Source of the DNA: Aquanectria penicillioides
Lineage: Eukaryota > Ascomycota > Sordariomycetes > Hypocreales > Nectriaceae
Reading direction: 5' to 3'
Assembly: GCA_003415625.1 (NCBI GenBank)
Contig: PYIU01000003.1
Span: 2,914,001-2,978,000 of the forward strand
Length of the DNA stretch: 64,000 nucleotides
Below the pieces are notes generated by a model. It saw only the letters and a program-made list of their open reading frames with translations, did not search any database and was not told where the DNA came from. Position numbers and translations under genes: made by a program. Shown here one piece after another: positions 39,982 to 51,200 of this stretch. Every line of letters begins with the position of its first letter. The stretch's first letter is position 1.

Positions 39982-40657
39982 TCATGGGGCGGGGTTGTCG
40001 CGAACCACGCGGCGGATCCGCTTCTCGTACTCGGCGCGGTCCTTCTTGTAGAGGTTATATGCGTCCGCCTGGGCGGGGGACTCGGGGTTGGGATCGTTCA
40101 GCAGGTCCTGGATGCCGAGGAGGATCTGCTTCACCGTGATGGCGGGCTTCCACGCCTCCTCCTCGTTGAGAATCGATAGGCACACGGTGCCAGACGGGTA
40201 AACGTTGGGGTGGAACAGCGGGGGGACGAATTTGCCTACATAACAAAAGACAAATCAGTATTATTGTGCGTTTCGTGGGGGTTGCATCCATCTAGGAGTT
40301 GCGATGCTCACATTTGGGTGGTTTCGTGGGGTACTCTGTCGATCGTCAGTCAGCGCAAGCCTCGTCACGCGGGGATCGCGGGAACTCATCGCGGGCACTC
40401 ACCATCGGGGAAAGCAATCGTCAGCTTGAACAGACCCCCCTCCCAGATTGTCTTCTCCTTTCCAGGGATGCCGCATTCCCAGTTCTTGACGTCCAAGACG
40501 CCCTCCTTGGTGCGCGCAGGCTTCGCATAGAAGCCGAAAGGGTGGTCTCGACGCCACTGCTTTCTGTCGGGACTCAGCCAACCATCCATATTCATCGCAA
40601 GCCGAGGCAACTCGGGTCTTACCTCTCCTCCTGCAACCGGTTCTGGCACAGAGTCAT
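39982..40657 (-). CDS. UBC9: SUMO-conjugating enzyme Ubc9
   Basis: Four exons, 40657-40623, 40563-40403, 40335-40312 and 40235-39982, give exactly 157 residues. The N-terminus [20 protein letters not shown] is the SUMO-binding helix. The E2 fold is clear: [27 protein letters not shown], the HPN motif in [12 protein letters not shown], and the active-site cysteine in [13 protein letters not shown]. The C-terminus [20 protein letters not shown] completes the family signature. Ubc9 receives SUMO from the Aos1-Uba2 E1 and passes it to nuclear substrates. The third exon is a 24 nt microexon that supplies EYPTKPPK. It is divergent from PEX19. Confidence 0.97.
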
Positions 40658-41678
40658 CTTGATGTCGGGTTGACTTTGTCGGCGGGGGTGTTGATGTGAG
40701 ACTAGAGGCAGATGGATCGCAAGGTGGGATAGGGCGTCACGAGACGAGAGTGAACCGAACGAACGAAATGCCGACGGGTTGGTGCGCGAACAGAGCTACT
40801 TAGAGAGAGATCCTGGCGTTGGGAAAAGTCGGCACCGGATGCTTAGTTGCAGCACACAGCGCGCCGTTGTGTTTGCAGGGGAGAGGTTTAGCACAGGTGA
40901 GACTGCAAGAGCAAGAGAAGCAGATCGAAGCAAAGGTGGAAAGCCTGAGGCTGATTACGCATGGCTTCACAACCATAGTGAATGATTCGATCCACCGGCC
41001 AAAAGGCCAAAAGAGGCGACTGTCGTTGGGCCAAAAGTGGCGCCAGCACCAGTAACGCCTGGAGCACACGCCAACCAGCGCCCTGCGACACCCACCAACG
41101 AGTCCCCAGAGAAGGCCCCCCGCCCGCCTGAGCCGCTGAGGGCCAGTTGGGGCGCGGGCTGGCCAGAGCTACGAGGCTACCTATATGTGCCAACCTACCC
41201 AGTCTTGAGCCCTGTAATTGCCAGGTTGGTGGTGCTTTTTGGCGGGGTGATCTCACTGATCGCAAGTCGTGATCCAGTGACCGTCCAGTGAGCATCCAGC
41301 GAGCGTCCAGTGAGGGGCTCCCACCGCCAGGGAGCCACGCTACCGACCTACCGTGCCTAGGTCCCTGGGCTGGCGCCTCGGCTCCTTGGGTCGGAGGAGG
41401 CGGGCGGGTGCATGAGGTGGTCATCCACGTCCACGTCTTGCTTTGATCTGCGAATACAGCATCGTTATTTCTGCGACCTTCGCAACCCCCGCGTCCACGA
41501 CCGCTTCTCCCTCTGCTATCTCCGGCACGGTTCGCAAGCCTTGGGACACTGGTTGGATTGCTTTTTAGGTCCAGCAACCCCCACACCCTGGTCGGCTTTC
41601 CTTCCGCTCAGCGCCGTGCGTTTGTGTCGGTCTGTTTGTGCATGTGGGGTTGTTTGAGTTGGTGAGGCTGCCGCTGTC
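40658..41678. promoter_or_regulatory. Divergent promoter region, UBC9 / PEX19
   Basis: This 1.0 kb gap carries both promoters. It contains a four-unit 11-bp tandem repeat at 41272-41315. No further gene is recognised. Confidence 0.5.
41272..41315. repeat. 11-bp tandem repeat, four units
   Basis: Consecutive units are ATCCAGTGACC, GTCCAGTGAGC, ATCCAGCGAGC and GTCCAGTGAGG. It lies about 360 bp upstream of the PEX19 start in the shared promoter region. Confidence 0.85.
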
Positions 41679-43275
41679 ATGGACGCAAACGAGGTCGCGC
41701 AAGATGGCGCAAAGAAGGAGGAAGTCAAGGCTACGGTGGAGGATACAGTGATCGCTCCAGCAGAGACCCTTGCTGCTCCTGCAGCCGCTGCTTCAGAAGC
41801 AACTGTTCTGGTGTCCAAGACCGAGACTGAGACAAAGGTCGTCGAAGCAGCTTCTGAAGAGACGAAGCTTGTCGAGACCAAGCCTGTTGAGCCCACGCCT
41901 GTGGAAGGAAATGCTGTTGATATCAAGGTTGAAGAGAGCAAGTCTCCCGAAAATGCTCTTATTAAGACTGAGGCTGTGGAGTCGAAGCTGACTGAAGCGA
42001 CAGCTGTCGAAACACTAGTTGTCGAGGTCAAGGAGGCTGAGATCAAGGAGGCCGAGGTCAAGGAGGATGAGACCAAAAACATCGAGACCAAGCCCGCTGA
42101 GGCAGCTCCTGTCGAGTCAAGGGCTGTCGAGGAAAAGCCCGTCGAGGTGAAGCCTCTGGAGTTAAAAGCTGTTAAAACGAAGCCTGTCGAGACACAGCCT
42201 GTCGAAGATATTGAAGACTTCTCAGATCCAGATGAGGATGACCTGGATGACTTAGACGGTATGTCATCCACCATGACAATTTTATGAACTACACTAATTT
42301 ACTCTCGCTGCTAGATATGCTTGATGACTTCTCAACTGCCAAAGTAGAATCACAAAAGGCCCCCGTTACTTCGGGTCCTGCGAAGCCAGAGGCTCCCAAG
42401 GATTCCGCATCTGGAAAGATGCCGGAGATTGATGCCATGTTCTCAGAAGAGGAGTTTGCAAAGCAGTTGCAGGCCGGTATGGCGGATCTATTAGGCGAGA
42501 TTGAGCAATCTGTATGTTCATGTTCCCATGAGAAGTTGACTCCCAGAACCATACTCACAATTTTATCCACAGCCGGATATGCAGGCGCAGTTTGAAGACA
42601 TCTTCAAACAGATCGCCGCAGCAGAAGGGGCGTCAGACCCAACTGCTTCTACCAGCGCACCTAACCCCGCGCAGCAAGCCTCTGCTGAAGACGAATCCTT
42701 CCAGGACACCATTCGCCGCACCATGGAGCGCATGCAGGCCTCCGGTGACCAGGCTACCGCTGCAGCCGCTGAGGGAGGCGGCGACGATTTCATGTCTGAG
42801 ATGCTCAAGCAGCTCTCTTCGGGCGACCTGGGCGGGCTCGGTGGCGAGGGTAGCGAGGAGGAGTTCTCCAAGATGCTCATGGGCATGATGGAGCAACTCA
42901 CTAACAAGGAGATTCTTTACGAGCCTATGAAGGAGCTCGACGAAAAGTTCCCCGACTGGCTCGCCAAGAACCGCAGCACTACTTCCCAGGAGGACCTGAA
43001 GCGATATGACGTGCAGCAGGCTGTTGTTCGGGAGATTGTTGCCAAGTTCGAGGAGAAGACCTACTCCGATTCAAATGCGGCGGATAGAGAGTTCATCGTG
43101 GACAGGATGCAAAAGGTACGGCCTTTCATTTTTGAATTCCTCTTTGGCAAAGCGACTGTAGCTAACCAAATCACAGATGCAAGCAGCAGGGTCTCCTCCC
43201 CCTGACCTGGTGGGAGACATGCCCTCGGCGCAGGATGCCTTGAATCCAGGGGATGAGGCTTGCAACCCTCAGTAA
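41679..43275 (+). CDS. PEX19: Peroxisomal membrane-protein chaperone Pex19
   Basis: Four exons, 41679-42258, 42315-42511, 42573-43115 and 43177-43275, give 472 residues. The first 180 residues are a low-complexity Val/Glu/Lys/Pro/Ala region with recurring KPVE, VEVK and AEVKE words. The conserved Pex19 part begins at DFSDPDEDDLDDLDDMLDDF (Pex3-binding acidic segment) and continues with FSEEEFAKQLQAGMADLL and the folded C-terminal domain (MMEQLTNKEILYEPMKELDE, FPDWLAKN). The last four residues, CNPQ, form a CaaX-type farnesylation box as in yeast Pex19. Pex19 binds peroxisomal membrane proteins in the cytosol and docks on Pex3. The N-terminal extension makes it longer than the usual 300-380 residues. 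Confidence 0.93.
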
Positions 43276-43460
43276 ATACCAAACCTAGGTATTTTTATCG
43301 ACGCCACTAGATACCCTTCACGTGGTTATTGTACACGACCAAAATAAAATGTCCCCCCCCCGTGTTGCCCAAACGCCAGTTCCCTTGCCCTATATTCCCC
43401 AACGCCATTTAAAAAAATAAAATAAAAACAGTGTCCTAATGAGGGAAGTATTTGCCATTT

Positions 43461-44390
43461 TTAACATTGCATCTCAAAATCTTCATCCCCCAAATCCATC
43501 TGACTTGAAGAATTTAGTTGAGAGCCATTATGGATTTCTTCGTGTGAAAAAAGTTCGTCAAAGATGTCATCATACTCATCACCATCTAAGGAAGGCGGCC
43601 TTTGTTGGTAATGCTGTTGAGTTGAAACCCGCTGCTCCTCGTAAGATGCGAACATAGCTTCTAGCTCTTGCTCTTCTACGATGGGATCCATCATCATGTC
43701 ATCTTGTTCGGGAATTTGGAAGTTATCCTGCTGGAGCGTCATGGCATCTTCGATATCTGCCTCGGAGAACTCAGGCGCGTCATGCGACAGCTGATTCTGA
43801 TTCGCCAACCAAGTAGATTTCAAAAACTGTTTTCAACTGTCAGTGGGCTGCTCCAACATGGAAGCCTTGGAAGCAAGATTAATTACCTGACCCTCAATGT
43901 CTCTCCTCTTCCAAGCCTTGTCTTCGCTCTTTTGGCGTACATTCTGCAGAAAGAGTTTCCTTCTGCCCTCCTGAGCTTCCTCTCGCCTCTTCACAACAGG
44001 ATTCGGGCGCGTCGGGCGCGAAGCAAACTTGAACTTTGGGGGCTGGATAGGAGATGACTGGACCTGTCTCTGCGGGAGTGTGTTCTTGTCGATTGGCGAG
44101 AGGGGCGATGACGCGCGAATGGGGGAGGATGAGAGTGGCGATGAGACAACTGGGCGATGGTCCCAGGAGCCTGTGAAGATTGGTGCGGGAGCAAATGACA
44201 TCATCTCTTCGGCTGCGCGTTCTTTTCGGGGCTGTTGCATAAACTTGTGATGTTCAGATTCGAGAGCGAGATATTGAAAACTGTCAAATTGAGGATGGTG
44301 ATGAGGAGATGCGACGCTTGTGGTGGTGGATGGAGGATGGTGGGCAATGGGTAGCGGGTCGAGGGGGACGCCTACTTGACGCGGTACCAT
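43461..44390 (-). CDS. Unrecognised fungal protein, disordered with acidic C-terminus
   Basis: Two exons, 44390-43887 and 43826-43461, encode 289 residues; the 60 bp intron has a CTGAC branch site and is in phase 0. I do not recognise the family. Residues 60-120 hold APAPIFTGSWDHRP followed by Ser/Pro repeats (SSPLSSSPIRASSPLSPID) that look like proline-directed kinase sites. A basic stretch follows (VVKRREEAQEGRRKLFLQNV), then an acidic, Asp/Glu/Met/Gln-rich C-terminus (DIFDELFSHEE). The basic/acidic layout suggests a nuclear protein, but that is inference. The frame stays open upstream to 44447 without another ATG. It is divergent from the kinase gene, with 329 bp between starts. Confidence 0.7.
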
Positions 44391-44719
44391 CACGTTCGCG
44401 TAGTCACGTGATTCTGAGTAAATAGAATGGCATCGAGCCAGGTTCACGCTCCTCTGGTATGTTGACGGTACGTACCGTTATAGTGGTGGTGGGGCTCCGA
44501 GGTTCGCCCCGACCCCAGCCGAATTGGCGACCTGGACGGACGGAGGCTGTCGGTGAAATCGGCACACCGAAGGAAAAACTGGCGACATTGACGGCATGAG
44601 CTGAATCCCAACATCTCCGATTCCATCATCACCTCCCGTACGGCCTTGCTATCATCCTAGAATGCGGAGTCGCGTTCTCCTACTCTCCTGTTCCCGCTGT
44701 TGAGTGCTTGGGCGACCAG
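44391..44719. promoter_or_regulatory. Divergent promoter, unknown protein / Mcp2-type kinase
   Basis: This short divergent promoter includes a CACGTG E-box-type word at 44405-44410, close to the start of the minus-strand gene. The GGTACGTACC palindrome lies at 44467-44478. Confidence 0.45.
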
Positions 44720-46639
44720 ATGAACGCCTTTTCCGTCTCTGCCTTCGCGACCCGAATTGGCGCTCGACAATGGACCTGTTCAACATGTCGGAACCAATTG
44801 CTTCGCAGTAAACCCTTCCGACATGCCGGCGCAAGGGGTTTCGCCTCGGGGAAGGGTTCGCGAGGCCCCAATGGCCCCAAAACAGGTCCTGGCCGAGTTG
44901 TCCTGTATGCCTCGACAGGCACCGCAGCCGCGGTAACCGCAGGTGCCTTGGCCTTTACCGACGAAGTCAAAAATACATATGAAGCCGCTGAACGAACTGG
45001 AAGAGTGGCGGCGGCGTTGGCGATCTGCATCAATGAGTACGGCGCAAAAAAACGCCTTCCCGGCGTGTAGACTTTGGGCTAACCATGAGCCAGTTACCGA
45101 ACCACGTTGAATGCGAGAGCGACGACCGAAGACCAGGCCGAGCAAGATAACCTCTTGAACGCATGTCACAAACGATGCGCCGAGCGAACCTTAGTGGTGC
45201 TAGAAAGGAATGGCGGTATCTTTATCAAACTTGGGCAGCATTTGGTGTGTCTCCGAAAAAAAAAACCCCTCCCGATATACATCCAAAGCATACACTAACC
45301 CGGCTCAAAGAGTGCTATGAACTATCTGCTCCCACCTGAGTGGACCTCAACTTTCATCCCTCTACAGGACAAATGCCCCGTTTCGTCCTTCGATTCCGTC
45401 GAGGACATGTTTCGTCGAGATACTGGTGAAGAGCTTTGGGACTACTTCTCCGAGTTTGCCAGTGAGCCAATTGGCGCAGCCTCACTCGCACAGGTGCATT
45501 TGGCAACCATCAAAGATTCTAGCCAGAAAGTTGCTGTGAAAGTCCAACATCCAGAATTGGAGGCGTGGGCACCGCTTGATCTCGCTTTGACCAGGTACAC
45601 GTTTTCTACCCTGAAGCGCTTCTTCCCGGAGTATGATCTTGAGTGGCTATCAGCAGAGATGGACATCTCCCTGCCAAAGGAACTAGATTTCCAGGAGGAG
45701 GCTATCAACGCTCGTCGTATGAAGGAACATTTTGCCAAGATTCCAGAGTTGCCGCTCGTCATCCCTGATGTCATTTGGGCCAAGAAGCGCATCCTAGTCA
45801 TGGCTTGTGAAGCTGGACACCGTCTAGATGACCTGGAGTATTTAGACAGTAGCGGCATCGACCGTGACGAGGTTTCTGCCACGCTCGCGCGTATTTTCAA
45901 CGAGATGATCTTCGGCAATGGTGCCCCTCTTCACTGCGATCCTCATGGCGGAAATATTGCCATCCGCAAGAATACATCGCGCCGGAAATTGGGCCGCGGC
46001 CCCAACTTTGATGTGATCCTTTACGACCACGGCCTCTATCGTGATATCGAACTTCCCCTGCGGAGATCGTATGCCAAGATGTGGCTTGCCGTGATCGACG
46101 GAGATATGGACCGCATGAAGAAGTACGCGCACGAGGTTGCTGGTATTACCGACAAAGACTTCCCCCTTTTCGCCTCAGCCATCACCGGTCGAGACTACAG
46201 TGTTGTTAGTAAAGAAGGTTCTATCCTGCAGACACGCACAATGGACGAGGAAAAGTCCATGACTGGCGCGCTCCAAGATGGTTTGATTGTCGATCTGGTC
46301 GGACTGCTTGGTCGTGTCCCCCGTATCATCCTCTTGATCCTCAAGACAAACGACTTGACTCGCAGCCTGGATGAGAACCTCCAGACGCAGCAGGGCCCGA
46401 TCCGCACATTTATGATCCTGGCGCGGTATTGTACTCGTACCGTCTTCCACGAACAGCTCGAGGAGATTCGCCATCGTGGCTCGTTGCTGTGGCCTCCCAA
46501 TGCATTGAGGGTACTGGCTGCCTGGATTGGTTTCCTCCGTGTCGAGATCAAGCTGGAGGCGTTTGAGCTATGGCTAGGTGCGAAAAGAATGTTGGGTCTA
46601 AAAGCTGTTGAGTTTACCACGTCCCCATTGAGAGAATGA
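44720..46639 (+). CDS. MCP2: Atypical UbiB/ADCK1-family kinase, Mcp2 (Cqd2) type
   Basis: Three exons, 44720-45036, 45094-45244 and 45311-46639, give 598 residues. The N-terminus (ATRIGARQWTCSTCRNQLLR…) is basic and Ser/Thr-rich like a mitochondrial presequence, and a hydrophobic segment (VVLYASTGTAAAVTAGALAF) follows. The UbiB signature KxGQ appears as GGIFIKLGQHLSAMNYLLP across the second junction. Next come SEPIGAASLAQVHLATIKDS (atypical nucleotide loop), VAVKVQHPELE, LHCDPHGGNIAI (catalytic loop) and VILYDHGLYRD (DFG equivalent). In yeast, Mcp2/Cqd2 is an inner-membrane-associated protein affecting coenzyme Q distribution and lipid homeostasis. The 45311 acceptor was chosen to restore the conserved Ser-Ala-Met. 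Confidence 0.92.
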
Positions 46640-47355
46640 TAACTAGAGTTACATATTACATAGAGCCGTACATAATCCAAAGCCCCCGCAATCCACCTCT
46701 CACTTTTCAATTGTCTGATTGTCACTGCAGATCGTTCTATTTCAGTGTCATGTTTGGTCGTATCATATTTTTCTACAATGGCGGTACATCGCACCACAAA
46801 TTCCTCGTTTATCGATCGAGACTTCTAGCCCTATATGCAGAGCTTCATGGCCCTGTTCCTGTATGCTATGTCATTGAGCTATGGGTGGATGACTTGAAGG
46901 TTTGTTTGCATATCTTTGGTCGTTTATGTGATGGGATAAGTTGACTGGGTGTGAAGAGGGGATTGGATATTAGGGTATATAGCCATTGTTTTGGTACACG
47001 CTTCGTTTGGGTATGGAGTTTAGATAATGTCATAGTAAATATACTAAGTAGGAACAGTCTAGAGCACCAAATCTTTATCCTAATCAATTTATCAAAAAAT
47101 GTTTAATAATCGGTATCTAATATCACTAGAGAGACATCATTCAGTCAATGACCCCTAAAGCCGGGCTAGGATACAGGATAGTAGATCCTTGAGGCGATCT
47201 TCACATGTCAAGAGAGGGCACGGAGGGGCACACAGTCGCTCCACCTGCAACGCCTAATTTCCTCATCGGGACAACACCACAAAATCCCTCAGCCATCTCA
47301 TGCCCCAAGCCTTCACAGACACCATTAACGAGGCGAATATTCATCAAGCACCATT
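46640..47355. other. Intergenic, AT-rich
   Basis: No coding exon is recognised between the kinase gene and the first tRNA. The part 46,960-47,150 is markedly AT-rich. Confidence 0.5.
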
Positions 47356-47429
47356 GGTTCCGTGGTCTAGCTGGTTATGGCATCTCGCTAACACCGAGAA
47401 GGTCCCCGGTTCGAGCCCGGGCGGAATCA
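47356..47429 (+). tRNA. tRNA-Val(AAC), copy 1
   Basis: The 74-nt cloverleaf has an acceptor stem GGTTCCG/CGGAATC (one G-U pair), discriminator A, A box TGGTCTAGCTGG, anticodon stem TCTCG/CGAGA with loop CTAACAC giving anticodon AAC, and B box GGTTCGAGCC. It has no intron. A T5 run at 47432-47436 directly follows and should terminate RNA polymerase III. Confidence 0.96.
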
Positions 47430-47431
47430 CA

Positions 47432-47436
47432 TTTTT
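47432..47436 (+). terminator. Pol III terminator of tRNA copy 1
   Basis: Five T residues begin 3 nt after the discriminator base, the normal fungal pol III stop signal. Confidence 0.75.
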
Positions 47437-47647
47437 GCTCCCAAGCACTAAAACACCATCGCCAACTTACACATAAAGCCAGCCCACACCTCACGCAGGG
47501 TCACTTAGGGCACAGAGGGACTAGACGCTCCGCTTTTCCTTTTTCACAAATTGGTTTTTTTTTTTTTTTCCTTTTCTCCACGCCCAGCACCAGGGCAGCA
47601 GATGAGGCACATACGCTTGCTCCCTCCCCATCAAACAAAGCAGCTTG

Positions 47648-47721
47648 GGTTCCGTGGTCTAGCTGGTCATGGCATCTCGCTAACACCGAGAAGGTCCCCG
47701 GTTCGAGCCCGGGCGGAATCA
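47648..47721 (+). tRNA. tRNA-Val(AAC), copy 2
   Basis: It is identical to copy 1 except for one D-loop base (C for T, in GGTCAT). It has the same A and B boxes and anticodon AAC. The trailer CTCCCTCTCC contains no T run, so transcription probably continues into copy 3, which begins 26 bp later. Confidence 0.96.
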
Positions 47722-47747
47722 CTCCCTCTCCAGGACAAGCAGCTTCA

Positions 47748-47821
47748 GGTTCCGTGGTCTAGCTGGTTATGGCATCTCGCTAACACCGAGAAGGTCCCCG
47801 GTTCGAGCCCGGGCGGAATCA
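47748..47821 (+). tRNA. tRNA-Val(AAC), copy 3
   Basis: It is identical to copy 1 over 74 nt. Its 5' leader (CAAGCAGCTT) closely matches that of copy 2, and the starts of copies 2 and 3 are exactly 100 bp apart, pointing to a tandem duplication. A T5 run at 47825-47829 follows. Confidence 0.96.
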
Positions 47822-47824
47822 CTC

Positions 47825-47829
47825 TTTTT
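47825..47829 (+). terminator. Pol III terminator of tRNA copy 3
   Basis: Five T residues begin 4 nt after the discriminator base. It shares the word TTTTTGCT with the terminator of copy 1. Confidence 0.75.
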
Positions 47830-48258
47830 GCTGCTCGTCGGTTGTCTTTCTTATGCCGAGCTGTTTGATGGAGGTAGTACGGTTGGCGATGCCTTCACTT
47901 TTGCTTTTGTCAGACATTTGAGCTTGTGGAGACGTTGTGGGACCCATATTTCTCGGTCAAGTGAGCAAGATACCGAGGCCGGTTTTCCTGTGCACCATTG
48001 CAACATATTTCAGATTGACATAGTATCTATCAAGAAGAGAGAGTTACCATAGACTGAGAGATGAACGTGACAGTATGTAGAGAGAACTCATGTGATTCAA
48101 GTGTGACAGATAATAGCTGTCTCCTAACCGTACCTAAAGACGGCAATGGTTATAATCGTTACGCCGTGAACACCATGCAACCCGTGTACCTTTGAAATCC
48201 TAGGCCAAGTCCGTTCCTACAACACATCCATGCCCCAAACACCAGAGAAATGCAACCT
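47830..48258. other. Intergenic, tRNA cluster / MRC1 3' end
   Basis: No gene is visible in this 0.4 kb. Confidence 0.5.
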
Positions 48259-51200
48259 TTACTCAAATGTACCCTTACCCAATAATCCACCCACAACTCC
48301 GATTCTCTTTTCGGCTCCCTTGACCTTTCTCTCCTCTCTCCTTCGTTCACTCTGTTCTAGACGCGCCCTCCTCTCACTGTCACGCGCGAACGCATGCACG
48401 CCACTCTTCTTGCTGGCATTCTTCTTGATCTTGGCTTCCTCGCCAAATCCACTCATGGGTGTGGAAGCACCAGAGCTAGTCGTTGATGCCGACGATCCTG
48501 ATACGAGAGAATTGGTTGTCGCACGACGTAGGAGCGCTGGGACCTTGAAACTGGACGATGATGCCGCAGCAAAAGCAAGGCGAGTAGAAGATGTTGAGGC
48601 GGTCGAGTTGTTCCGCTTCAAGCTGATTCGGTCGACCACGGCGACACGACCGCGGCGGGCATTCGGTTCGTGATTCTCCTTGTTGCTGCGGGTCGGTGAT
48701 GGGTGACCCTCATCCTCGCTCTCAGATCCAACTTCGGTAGCTGGGATGATAGAACCATGAGGCTCCTCTAATAGGTCGGAGAGCGTCTCGCGGACTTCAC
48801 CAATGTTGGAGGGTTTCTTGCCGTCCTTGGTCCTCCTGAGATGAGTAGCTGATCTGTTGTCCTCAGCCGAGCCTAAGGTCTTGCGCGGCTGGCTATCAGG
48901 GATTGTGTCATGTTTGGATGAATCTTCATCCTGAGACTGGGACTGTTGGGATGCCTCAGCAGGATGGTCGATGCCACCTAGGAAATCCATCTCGTCATCG
49001 CTGCCGCGATCCTCAATGGTTCGAAGGAAAGCCTGATTGCCTGGATTCTCGGCAATCTTCTTGACACGCTCATCGGCAAACAGAGCCTTCTGCATCTTGG
49101 CGAATTGCCGACGCTTCATACGTCTACGAGCCTCGCCATCATCGTCTGAGTCGGAGAGATCGTAGTCAGCCCCGCGCTTTCGTCGAAGCATTCCGGTTGT
49201 GATGTCCTTGAAGAGCTTCTCAACCTGCTTCTCGTCTTCGGCACGTTCCCGATCACTATGATAATTGTTAGCACCCACGATCGCAGTACTCAGGGTCAAA
49301 CTTACGCATAGAAGGCAGCCAACTTGGCCTCATCAACATCATTCCCAGCAGCATCATCAATCATCTCCTTGACTGAAGCAATTGACTCATTGTCACTGTC
49401 CTCGCCGTCGGCACCACCAAGGCCAGCGTACTCATCTTCAGACTCCTCGGCCTGATCCTCAACCATTTCCTTGGCCTTGCTCTTTTTCTTGTCGAAATCC
49501 TCTTGAGCCTGTCGCTTCTGCTCCTTCTTGGCACCCTCCTTGAGCATGTTGTAAGCAGTCTCTGGGGCCTCTGTCGTGGACGGCTCTGGAGTCTCCTCGA
49601 TGCGAGCTGACAGGTCCATTCTTCGACGAAGGCGGCCGCGGCGAACGAGAGGTGAGTTTTGGCCAGCATTCTCATTTTGGTTGGCCATGACTGTTTCGAC
49701 AGTGGAGATAGGAGGCTCAACGAATCTGTCCTTTAGAGGCGTGTGCTCTTGGAACCCTCCATCTTGAGACAGCTCAAGCATCTCCGAGAGCTGAGTGTTC
49801 GGCTCCTCACGTAGGAGACTATCCAGGCCTCGCATTTGGGACTGTGAAAAGTTGAGTTGAATGCCCTGTGTGGCCTTCTGGGTTTCCTGTTGACTGTCCA
49901 CAACCATATCCTCAGGCTCATCCATAGTGGCAGAGAAGTTCGAATCAGGGAAGTTGTCAAAGTCGGGCATCATGGATTGTGTTGGACCACTGGGAGAACC
50001 CATCTGGCTGTCATCCATGGTGCCAGCGAAGATCTGAGTAAGTCCAAGACCAGCTGGCCCTTGGACGGGAAGTCCGGGGATGAAGGTTTTCTTGGCTGAC
50101 CGTAGGACTGAAGGAGGTGCTGCAGGTGACTGGGTGCTGGGGACTGTTGGGGATTTGTACGTCGCCTTCGGCTTTGGCGTTGCTTCGACCTCGTCCTCAT
50201 CATCGGAGATAATGGTCGTTTGCTTCCGCGAGCGACGCTTGTTGAGGGCGGGTAGATCATCGGCGTCATCGTCCACATCTTGACTGGCCACAGGTGTCTT
50301 CTCAGTTTCCTCGGCATCCTCAGCAGATACCTGAGACTCAGCATCCTCAGCCTCGTCTTCAAACATGGGATTGCCGCCAGCATCCTGGTCTTCATCGTCC
50401 TCCTCTTCCTCAGAACCAGAGAGCTCAACAGCAGCGTCATCTGCATCTGTCTCATCAGCAGACGCCTGATACTCCTCATCCTCGCTGTCATCCCAGGCGA
50501 GCGGGTCAACTTCACCGTTTTCCCTTCGCTCCTTCTTTGCCTCCTCACGTTCTTGTTGCATGATCTTTTGTGCCTCGTCTCGTGCCTTGGCCACAATGTC
50601 TTCAACTTCCTGCATCTGACGCTCGCGCTCCTCGACAGTCTGAATAACAACTCCCTGAGCCTTGAGCATCTGAAGACGACGGTCGCGTTCTAGCTTAGCC
50701 TGTTGTCTGACTTTTTGCTGCAGGGAGTTCTGGAGCTCCACAACAGTCATACCGTGGTTGTCGTCTCGTCGGCGGCTCTCTTTTCCAGGGGACCTAACCT
50801 GAGCAAGTGCTCGGAGAGCCTTGAGAGAATGAGACTCTTGGGCCCTTTTTGACGGTGCGTTGTCGAAGACAGCCTTGATTTTGTCTTTTGTTGTAGTGGT
50901 GATCTCCAACTCATCATCGGAGTCGAGTAGTGTCAGGTTTGCGGAGACTGCAGGTAGCTTGATGCGAACTTGACGCTTCGGCTTTGGCTTGGTTTCAGCT
51001 TCGGGAACATCAATGGCCTTTCCCTTCCCCTTATCAAGGCCCAACTTTGGCGATGAGGCACGTTCCTCTGTCTCAAGCTCCACGGGGACCGGTTTCTTCT
51101 CCAGAGGGGGCGAGCTAGGCGGCGTCTCGGCGTCTTCCATGTCCACATCTGAGTGAGGGCTTGTGGGTCGACTAGAGCTTGCAGTCTTCGGCTGTGGCTC

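Noticed and set aside
44565..44576. TCGG-N4-CCGA word in the promoter of the unknown protein and MCP2
   Set aside because: The spacing is 4 rather than 6, so it does not match the Ppr1/UaY-type site found in the cluster.
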